From Agrypnia vestita (lineage: Eukaryota > Arthropoda > Insecta > Trichoptera > Phryganeidae), in NCBI GenBank assembly GCA_016648135.1, contig JADDOH010005101.1, forward strand, positions 1 to 64,000: 64,000 bases of DNA, in the 5' to 3' direction. Position 1 is the stretch's first letter. The number at the start of each line of letters is the position of its first letter. A program made the translations under genes and the position numbers. Below are positions 55,760 through 64,000 of this stretch, piece after piece. The notes under the pieces were generated by a model. The model had not been told where the DNA came from, searched no databases, and saw nothing but the letters and a program-made list of their open reading frames with translations.

Positions 55760-56475
55760 TGTCGCAAAAATGTATACACAGTTTGAATGATTTTAACTTT
55801 AGTTTTTATTCACATACATATAATTAATATCTAAATTGCAAAAAGATTTACATGAAATGTATAACTTTTCCTCCTATAGTAGGTGTTCAATACTATCATC
55901 CTTCTGGTTAATACATTTCTGATAACGGTGATCTATTGATTCACAAACTTCAACCAACATTTTATTTGAAATTTTGGTATATTCTTGCTCAATTGCGGCT
56001 TTTAATTTATTCTTCCAGAGTCCTTGGTTTTCTGACGTGTTTTTAAGGTATCCCCACAAAAAAAACATCGAGTGGCGTCAGGTCTGGGGAACCGACTGGG
56101 AATTCTATGGGATCTCTTCAAGATATACTCTTCCATCAAAATATGGTCCGGATCTTTAGCATGTACCATTGTTGGAATATTTTTTTCCATTTATGACTTC
56201 TTTAAATACTTACGATAGACACTTGATTTTCTGATGTCAATCTCATGGTTTATTTATCTTACAGACTTTTTAAATGTTTTGTCATAACTTTCCAGTACTT
56301 GTTGAAGCTCTTGGTCTTCCAGAACCTTATATATGAACATACTGAACGGTTACAATCATTTCAAGTTTATCTTTTAATTATAAGGTGCGTAAGTGGATCT
56401 GCTTTTAACTCCCTGCGGTATTGTATTTGTATTTCTGCTACATTTTCAAACTTACAATAGCACTTAAATTTTAAA
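55760..56475 (-). pseudogene. Tc1/mariner-like transposase, core deleted
   Basis: Minus strand, several frames. N-terminal: KFENVAEIQIQYRREL (from ~56455), the A.FQS..E..R.FR.EF domain that opens an abundant insect transposase family, then GSGRPRASTS (the hinge between helix-turn-helix halves) and KSSVYRKYLKK. After KKNIPTMVHAKDPD the frame jumps to SVPQT.RHSMFFLWGYLKN (near 56070) and ends HRYQKCINQKDDSIEHLL with a stop at 55874. The FFLWGYLK and IEHLL blocks are the standard C-terminus. The middle with the first two acidic residues is missing. A candidate end, CAGGATGTCGCAAAAATGTA, lies at 55756. Confidence 0.75.
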
Positions 56476-58465
56476 TAAATTTTATTTTTTTAAAAGTAAA
56501 TTTTAATCCACTCTTTACTTCCGATTTCAACACCTTGAAATCACAAAGATATGCCCCCTTAAACAGGGTAAATATTTTTGGGATACCAAGGATAGCAATT
56601 TATTTTCTCTTGTTTTTCTCAGCTGGGTCTGAAGCGACCCTCTGATTGTCTTTTCTCGGGCATAACAAGTCATGTCCATGCCACATTAACTAAGATTTTT
56701 CTACATTTCCCTCAAAAACCTTTTGGAGTGTCATAGAAAAAGGTTTCGTTTCACACAAAGTGAGGCACTCACCGTCCGCTATTTCATAAAAGTCCCTGTC
56801 GTGAGAAGTTTTATATAAATTATTGAATTTAAATGCTATATTTTGATTTTATTTATTTATTTGGAAATCAAAATTTTTTTATATATGTGCAGCGTAATGT
56901 AAGTGTAAGTTATCACATCAGCCCTCATGATGGACCCTGCAATGGGATCCGAAACTTTGGTCAAAAAAGTTGTAAAAACATAATACCGCAAAAGATATAA
57001 ACCAGAAGACGGTTTATTTATATTGCACTTATATTTTTTAATTTATCAATTTTTGGGCTATCAAAAGCACGTTCACAGAGTCAGCACTATTTTTTACTGT
57101 TAATGTATTATTTATTTATAAAAAGTGTATTACGTAAAAACTAACGTATTTTTAATAAATTGTGATTATTGTTTTCCTGAGGCATTTTTTATTTTTTATT
57201 TATCATAAAAAGTGTATTACGTATTGTATAAAAACTTATTTATATAATATTATTTATTCATTATCAATTTATCGTAAAATTGCGCTGTGTTATTATGTCA
57301 TATTCAAAATGTACATTGTAATTTTTAAAAAGTTAACAAAATGATCTTACTTTATACTCGTATGTCACCTAAGGACCATCTATTCGGGTCATTAATGACC
57401 TGCTAACTGTTTGTTTAAATATTAAATTAAATTTTAAAAAGTGTGTCCTATTTTCATGTTTGTTCAAATTTTAAACATGCACTCCGTGCCTCCAATCCAA
57501 CCGATTTTAAAGACATTTTCTCGTAAAAAAAATAATGTCAACATTAAAAAAATACATTTGTCGCAGCGCGGTAAAGGTTTTCGCGAACCATTGTCATCAT
57601 CACCATTAATTAATATCATATATTGTCCCTGCGAGCACTCACGTTCGCTCGCATTTCGTCGAAAAAAGCGCGCCCGTCGCGACACGATGGCCCAAAGCTG
57701 TCCGGTTATTACAGAATTAGCCGTGTTTCAAAAGCTTGCTTAAATAAAGGACGCCGGTACAAAGCGAAAAAAAATACAAAAAAAAAAAAACAAATGCCCA
57801 CGCGTTCAACACATTTTGGCGCGCATTCGTTTCCTGTTTTGTTTTCGGCTTTCCTTTGTCCAGCCGTGCATTGTTTGAATATATTATCCGGGAGCCGTTC
57901 CCCAAAAAGAATGCCTCGGAGAAACCGCCGCGCTAAGTGAATAACAGCCCCGTGTTTTGCGCGGCAAGGGGCGGTTTTGTTTCACCGTAAGGAAATAATC
58001 AATACTCACTTCCTATCTACCTTTTCAAGAGTAGAAAGCTTCACGTGTGTTTTATGAATTTATTTTGTATTTAGAAATTTGTCACTAATAATTGTGCATT
58101 ATCGTCATCGGCTCGTGTCTCTCCACTGGCTTATTATCTCATTTTCCAACCCTTCTGCTCGATCTGTTCGGTATTCACAATTACTAATCAACGTTCGTTT
58201 GAGTTCAATATTCGAAAAACTAGATATTGGCATTAACGTCACGACTTCTCCGTCCCTCTTCATCCAACAACATTACTAACAGTTCAAAACCTGTAATTCG
58301 ACTAGTGAAAACGTTTGTATCGTTACCTAAACATCAAATATTGATCGTCACTTCCTCTCTTCTATTCTCTCCACTAACTATAGAGTAATTTTTCCATATT
58401 GTTGGCTTTCGAGCACCATCGCATATGAAAGAGTTGTGATTCGAAAATAGTGTCGCCAGTTTGTC
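56476..58465. other. Spacer with a GC-richer patch
   Basis: 57560-57970 is CpG-richer (AACCGCCGCGCTAAGTGA, GCGCGGCAAGGGGCGG) with overlapping frames on both strands (57441-57743, 57623-57940, 57717-57905) but no recognised motif. Could be conserved host sequence. Confidence 0.4.
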
Positions 58466-58467
58466 GA

Positions 58468-58572
58468 CATTTTTTTTATTTTTTATTTATTTATTTATCT
58501 TCATCTTGCTACATGACATAGGAGATGGAGCCGCTCATCTCACTAGGAAGAACCTATGCCGAGATGAGCAGC
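58468..58572. repeat. (TTTA)n run and hairpin
   Basis: ATTTATTTATTTATC at 58484-58499 looks like the complement of a LINE or SINE tail. GCTCATCTC (58533-58541) and GAGATGAGC (58561-58569) form a 9-bp stem. Confidence 0.55.
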
Positions 58573-59122
58573 TGAACAATATAGTGAGAACAAAAAATAA
58601 TAAAGATATACAACAAAATACTATATAACTATAAAATTAATTAACAAATATAAAATGTGGATAATAATAACAGTATATATTGTAAAATACAAAAGCAATA
58701 GTGAAATTAGAGTAATATATATATATAAAATCATTGATCTCGTTTCATCTGGAGTAAGAAGAAAATTGCGTCAAGAAAGTCGAGCTTCCTGTTCCTTCGT
58801 TATCAAATACAGTCTTCGAATTTTCGTTCCCATTTACCCCATCTCCTTTCCTCGTTCGCGCCATTATAACACCTATTTTTGGTTGATCTTGATAACTTGC
58901 GTCTGAATCACTATATATTGCCCGCCACTCTTCTGACGCCTTTCCTCCAATAATCGTCACTTTATATAATTAAATAATTTTAAAAAATAAAACTTATCAT
59001 TCAGAAAACAGCTGCTTCAAATAAAATATGTGTTGTCTTTCAGTAGGTCATGTCAAAATAATTTAATTAATGTATAAAAAATCAATTCGACTTATTTGTA
59101 TTAATACAGATGATATAAATAA
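58573..59122. other. Spacer
   Basis: Nothing recognised. Confidence 0.45.
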
Positions 59123-59381
59123 GGGTTATAAAAGCAAAAGGCAGCAATATCCAAAAAATTAAATAAATTTTTTTATTGCAGTCACCGAGAATTATTCATT
59201 TAAAATGTAGGTACCTACTGAATAGGTTTTATGTATCTCTATGCCTTCCAAAATCATGTTTCATACGAATTTATAGGATACGTTTCCAATAAAATTTCAA
59301 ATTCAGTAAATTATAAATTAGTAATCCTCGATGACTGCATTTAATTTTTTTTTGGATATTGCTGCCTTTGCTTTTGTACTC
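59123..59381. mobile_element. MITE, GGCAG family, copy 2 (259 bp)
   Basis: Left GGGTTATAAAAGCAAAAGGC then AGCAATATCC; right GGATATTGCTGCCTTTGCTT then TTGTACTC. Subterminal GCAGTCACCGAGAATTA and TAATCCTCGATGACTGC are also inverted, so nearly 60 bp of each end can fold back. Aligns throughout with 28855-29104. Confidence 0.85.
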
Positions 59382-59775
59382 TACATATATATATGGACGT
59401 ACTTTGAAACATTGTATTGTGTACAAATATTGTTTTATTGTTATTTATACTTAAAAATATATATCTTGCTGAGAATACTAGTTTTAAATGAACACATACA
59501 AAATTATTTGTATCTTAAATAGAAAACCTGGTCAATTAATTTTTTTTCTTTAGTAATAATATAATTTATATCTTCCTTTTATAAGCATTTATATATTTCG
59601 GATAAAACAACTTTTTTAAAACAAATACAAAACAGTGAAGGGGTTTGGAAAGGTCTAAAGAAGAGTTTTCCAAGGTCCGAAGCAGGAAACCCATTGGCAC
59701 AGCACGGATATGTTTTTCATAGATGTAGTTGCCTTTCATGGGTGGAATTGGTGAACGTTACGTAATGTGATCACT
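59382..59775. other. Spacer
   Basis: Nothing recognised besides short pieces shared with the next MITE. Confidence 0.4.
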
Positions 59776-59777
59776 TA

Positions 59778-59895
59778 AACCGGGCGTACGATAGATCGTA
59801 AGCCCTATAAACATCAGAGAAAACTTATTTTATACATATTTACCCATATAACAATTGCTTCGTCTCTATGAGATATCTATAATATATTTTGATAA
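59778..59895 (+). mobile_element. MITE right half (GTCTC family)
   Basis: GGGCGTACGATAGATCGTAA and GCCCTATAAACAT match CCGTACAATAGGTCGTAAGC of the complete copy; the end TGCTTCGTCTCTATGAGATA then TCTATAATATAT is the family terminus. Confidence 0.55.
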
Positions 59896-59945
59896 ATCTT
59901 TTTTTATATTCGGCTTTATATAATATATTTTTTTAATAAAATATC

Positions 59946-60120
59946 AGCGGCCCTCGTAGCCCAGTAGATATAACGGTGACTTCTCGCACCGACGGTTCCG
60001 GGTTCGATTCCCGATGAGGTCACTCCTAATCTGTGTGATTAACTCAAGTCTGGGTGTTTTGTGATGTCTTTCGCTTCTGTAATTGGTCTCTTGGCCTGTT
60101 GAAGCGTTATTCAAAAAGTA
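59946..60120 (+). mobile_element. tRNA-derived SINE, copy 2
   Basis: GCGGCCCTCGTAGCCCAGTA (box A) and GGTTCGATTCC (box B, 60001-60011), then AATCTGTGTGATTAACTCAA, GTCTGGGTGTTTTGTGATG, TTTCGCTTCTGTAATTGG and CTCTTGGCCTGTTGAAGCGT and an A-rich tail. About 85% identical to copy 1 by eye. Confidence 0.85.
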
Positions 60121-60918
60121 AAAATATATATTAATTTCAAATTATTTTTGATATTTTTTAATTTATATTTTTTAAAAGAACCCTATATAATGACAAAAAA
60201 ACCATTAAATTTTGAAATAATTATTAAATTTTATTTGATATACATATCGCATACTAAAACACGTACAAAACGACTCATTTGCTACTTCACTGTTTTCCTT
60301 CCTAAATATTAAAAAGGAAATTTTCAATTACAATAAAAATACCTGCACATCCCTTATTCCATTTTATTAAGAATATCATTACTTGGAAATCCTACCCAAC
60401 GCAACGTGCCAACACCATTTATGTCAATTTATTTTTATTCGTGATTTCAGAATTCTTACACCTCTTATTTTGCCGTATTTATTAAATTATCCTTATTTTT
60501 ATTTTTTTCAAAATTCGTTTCAAAAGAATTCTTTAAATATGATAACGAAAAAAATTTTGTTCTCACGAAAAATTATTCTAAAGCTTTCTAGTTTAAATGA
60601 ACCATTTTTCTTTTTTTAATATTTTTTTAATAACTTTAAAATTTTATCCAATAAAATGTGAAATAACTTGTCTGTACCTTTTTCAAATATTATCTATTTG
60701 CATTATATCTCTAGTAATATTATTTGCTGTGAAAAACGTTTTGCGCACATTGTAAATCCAACGCAACGATTAGTTAATACCAATTAGCCAATACTTAATC
60801 ATGCGGTCAACCAAATTAATTTAAAATATCATGATTCATCATGCAACCATTAATAACTTAGAGCAAGATGTAGATTTTTTTTTATTTTATCGAAGTTTAC
60901 TTATTAAAAAAGAATTAA
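60121..60918. other. AT-rich spacer
   Basis: Nothing recognised. Confidence 0.5.
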
Positions 60919-60920
60919 TT

Positions 60921-61158
60921 AATATATATAATAGATGTCTTACAGAGACGAAACTGTATTTTTTCAAGAGAGAGTAGGTATAGAAGTCTTTTTTTTTGGT
61001 TGGCCATAGGACTGGCTTAGGTGAGCTTAGGTGAGCTTAGGTGATAGCCAACCGTACAATAGGTCGTAAGCCCTATGGCCACCCAAAAAAAAAAGACTTC
61101 TTTACCTACTCTCCTTTGAAAAAATAGAGTTTCGTCTCTGTGAGACATCTATAATATA
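60921..61158. mobile_element. Complete palindromic MITE (GTCTC family, 238 bp)
   Basis: The left arm (ATATATAATAGATGTCTTAC, AGAGACGAAACTGTATTTTT, AGAGTAGGTATAGAAGTCTT) is mirrored over ~95 bp by the right arm (AAGACTTCTTTACCTACTCT, AAAAAATAGAGTTTCGTCTC, TGAGACATCTATAATATA). The short middle has three copies of CTTAGGTGAG. Arms differ at only a handful of bases, so this is the youngest member of the family in this window. Confidence 0.85.
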
Positions 61159-61309
61159 CATTAATTGATTATTGATGTCCCTGTGACAAACAATCTAGTT
61201 CTGTTCTGAAAAATTTGGAAAATCAAAATATTCTGAAAAAAAGAATCATTTGTATGTAACCCACTGTTCTAAAAATAATTTGAATGAATACGTTTTTGGT
61301 CGGCAGAAA

Positions 61310-61830
61310 CATATTCATTCATTAAATAATCCTCAAAGTAGTCTCCTTAGCAATGCTCGATTCTCCTAGCGTCCCCGCCATTGATGGAAACACTTCTGGT
61401 ACACATCTTTTGGAATGGTGTTCAGCTGGGCCGTCGCGTTTCGCATAATATCATATCTTGACCCAAATAGTGTGCCTGCGTCAGCAACGACTTGGGAAAT
61501 AGCCAAGAATTACACGGAGCCATGTCAGGAGATAAGGGAGCCAGAAAAACTAGGGGTATTCATGCGAAGAATGGAAATTCCACGCGGAGTGACTTCTGCT
61601 ACATCGTTAGCTCCATTTCAAGCCTAAATCCTCGGTCAAAATTTAATGTACTGATTCAACGCTTACAGCCACCTTGTTTGCAAGCTCTTGGACTATGGTA
61701 TAACAATTGCGCAAGATCTACTCCTTTATCTGTGAGATGATCATAGCATCCTCCAAGAAAAGTTAGATCTTGCGAATGGTTTCCACTTGGTCAAAATCAT
61801 CATGCTGCACGCTCACGTGGACGGCACGTG
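61310..61830 (-). pseudogene. Mariner-like transposase C-terminal remnant
   Basis: Minus strand: LSPDMAPCNSWLFPKS (around 61490-61540), the PDLAPCDFWLFP block that carries the third catalytic residue; then frames giving YLGQDMILCETRR, QKMCTRSVSINGGDAR and DYFEDYLMNEYVSADQK, the usual ending with Y.F.G.....Y.. before the end. The Asp after APC is replaced by Asn. Upstream, VDLAQLLYHSPRACKQGGCK has no placed role. Frame changes and stops throughout. It is a third mariner lineage in this window. Confidence 0.65.
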
Positions 61831-62925
61831 GCGATGGCGGAACACAAAAAGGAATAAAAGAAAGGATGAGCGAGAGAAAAATGCACGAACTTACCTCCAC
61901 ACTTCCTAATTCCTTCCCGTCCGCAAACTTCCACGCTGGTTTACAACTAGAGGAACATCTCCCACTTTTCCATTTAGTTTATTTTAATGGCTTTGATCTC
62001 TGCTTCGTTTTATCTTTGAAAATACACGGTATTTTCCCGTCGATAACTCGCGTCGACCAAGTTAAATAATTGGTGTTTGCAAGTTATATTCGCACGGCGA
62101 TGCTTTTAAATTTCAGCTGATCTGGCATAGCATAACGAGGTGCAAATACACTAGCGGTTGGTAGGTATTGCGTTCGCCCTGCATTTTAGGTAGGTAGGTA
62201 AGAAATCGATATAAGAACGGTATATTAGGATGGGCTTAATAAGTAATAAGGTAAAGAGAACAATTCCATGCGCCAACATCAAGCTTTCAATAAAATTACA
62301 AGTCGTTCCATCATTTCACCCTAATTAACATTCCGAAGGGTACTAACTACACTGCCAAAGACCGACACTAAACAAAACTACATTTTCTGTTCTTCATTCC
62401 TTTGGGCGAAAAAAATAAAGGTCCGATGCCTAAATTATGAAACACGTTTTCACAAATTTAGATTTTCACGATTACAACTATTTTTTTTCATTTATTCGCG
62501 TAGATACTCGCGTACTACGGCGCGTATATGTGTGAGTATGTAAAGGATTACTTGTCACATCATAAGCTACACGGGATCTTGTGTTCTGTGTTACCGGTTT
62601 AGATCGACCTACATGGGTAGGTATAATTTACATGTTATTCAGAGAGGGACTTGCTTAGTAAAAGCCACAAACCACCAAAATATATATACATGAACTGAGG
62701 TAAATTTATTGGTACCTGGTGCCACGGCTAGTTCCAATACGTTTGACTTGTATACTACGAACTTATTAACTTTAAAACGATTACGAAAAGGTAAAAAAAA
62801 TACTCTTTAAAAATACAATGTCTAGTAAATAAGTTGCATATTTTTACAAGAAGAAGCTTTTACTTAAAAGAGACCCATTTAAAATAAATTTAAATTAAAC
62901 GTATGTTGTATAAAATACATTTTGT
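61831..62925. other. Spacer
   Basis: Frame 61770-62069 has no motif; a GGTAGGTAGGTA run is at 62187-62200. Confidence 0.45.
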
Positions 62926-62929
62926 TTAC

Positions 62930-63150
62930 TAGAGGATTGAGTGGAGCTTCATCGACAATCATCCAGAGGAAGAGAAGAGAACTCCTGGATGACTCAATGC
63001 TCCAAAATTCTGCATAGAAATGGCCTACATGAAAGTTAAATGCAGAAACGAAAAACGTACAATCTGAATACAAGAAGAACCGACCCCAACAGCCTACCTA
63101 GGCAATGAGTTGGGACTGTTCCAGGAAGAAGAAGAGGGATTGAATTATGA
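62930..63150 (+). pseudogene. Possible LINE 3' end remnant
   Basis: Frames give RGREENSWMTQCSKILHRNG and later NTRRTDPNSLPRQ, resembling the RGR...SWM.. and closing parts of RTE/R1-type reverse transcriptases; ends in AGGAAGAAGAAGAGG. Short and broken, so weakly supported. Confidence 0.35.
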
Positions 63151-64000
63151 AAGAATAAATTATTTGATTGCAGTATCAATGTATCTTTAACATGCGCAAG
63201 GAGGGACATTCTTCCGCTGTGACCCAACCCCTTTTCTTTAAGAACGAGTTCAGTTCATCTTTGTTAATTTTTTTACTCTATGGTAATAGCACATATTTGT
63301 TCACTTATAGCGAACGGAGATTCCGAGCTGAAGAAGTCTATTGTTATAGATTGGGCCAGAAATCGGTCTTCTCTGGACTGTGTCTGTACAGTAAATTAGT
63401 TGCGAGTGATTTATCTCGCCGTTTTTTTTTTATTGGCATGGCACAACATATAAGAGCGGCTTCTAGCGCCTCCAAAAGTGATGTTTTAATTAAGATAAAT
63501 TACAAAAGTCTCAGAGAAACAAATCTATATCGGGCGCTAATGAGCAAAATAAAGTTCTGTCAATCTGACTTTGTCAATGTTTATTTTATTATCAAACGAT
63601 TTCCATATTTGTTAATCTAAAACACATATGGAAACCGTTAAATAAGGAAAGAAATATTGACAAAATCAGTTGACAAAACATTATTTTTCTCTCTTGTTAA
63701 GTTCGAAATAATCACTAATGCCCTTTTGATTTATATTCTCGGTATTATATATGGGAAACCTGTATGAAAGTCTTTATAGAATGGCCCACGGCTTACTTAA
63801 TTACTCACAATCAACTTTTACTTTTAACTTTACCGTCACAATTTTGTAACCCAATAATGTGCGTCATTTCTGTAAACGTAAAATATGAGCCAATAAATTT
63901 GTATAGAAATAAGACATTTTCCAGACCAATCACAATTTTTTACGAATCTGACAACTTAAATTTAGTGTTTATCCCATTATTTATTTTTATTGTAGCATTG
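63151..64000. other. AT-rich spacer to the right edge
   Basis: The 150-codon frame at 63168-63620 has no recognised domain, and its composition is not distinct from flanking spacer. 63750-63800 shares GGGAAACCTGTATGAAAGTC with the MITE piece near 46 kb. Confidence 0.4.

Noticed and set aside
57623..57940. 105-codon arginine/lysine-rich frame
   Set aside because: Contains a poly-A run and overlaps two other frames equally well; coding status cannot be supported.
63168..63620. 150-codon open frame
   Set aside because: No recognised domain; composition as in flanking AT-rich spacer; no neighbouring exon or promoter signal.

Overview
This window looks like AT-rich, gene-poor insect nuclear DNA. 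I find no convincing host protein-coding gene, rRNA, CRISPR array or bacterial-type operon. The insect assignment rests on the transposon families present: Jockey/CR1-like and other non-LTR retrotransposon tails, a mariner with DD34D residues, Tc1/mariner-like remnants with the FFLWGYLK motif, Penelope-like elements (PLE) with a GIY-YIG endonuclease, tRNA-derived SINEs, hAT ends, MITEs and short TTAGG-like runs. The order of insect cannot be told from what I see. Small host exons behind introns cannot be excluded.

Layout. 1-520 is a (CAT)n-containing minisatellite. 2-13 kb is AT-rich spacer holding two solo LTRs of one family (4516-5118, 9771-10219), two LINE tails (5.6 and 7.4 kb), MITE ends and a tRNA-like SINE head (11.5 kb). 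13.8-16.6 kb holds a ~145-bp tandem repeat split by a LINE tail, a near-perfect ~320-bp palindrome made of two inverted PLE termini, and a TIR element. 18-31 kb is mostly spacer with a SINE, LINE ends, a foldback element and a MITE family. 32170-33452 is a complete-length but decayed mariner with both TIRs and TA target duplication. 34.4-39.3 kb carries a minus-strand solo LTR, a PLE endonuclease remnant with its 3' terminus, a fourth solo LTR, another LINE tail, a second foldback copy and a second inverted PLE pair. 40-47 kb has SINEs, a TIR element with a PLE end nested in it, an internally deleted mariner, a Helitron-like element with heat-shock-element arrays, and a 42-bp-TIR MITE. 48.8-64 kb has three further Tc1/mariner remnants, a 329-bp tandem duplication, an LTR-like stretch, repeats, MITEs, one more SINE and LINE remnants.

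Most notable signals. First, a ~500-bp Helitron-like element (46180-46682, minus) carries runs of perfectly phased alternating GAA/TTC pentamers (six in a row at 46355-46382), the signature of heat shock factor binding sites. Second, hammerhead-ribozyme-like cores (CUGANGA, stem II, GAAA) recur at PLE ends, including one on each strand of the palindrome. Third, the four solo LTRs also carry TTCNNGAA/GAANNTTC motifs upstream of or near a TATA box, so two unrelated transposon classes here may bring heat-responsive sites. All functional statements are inferences from sequence.
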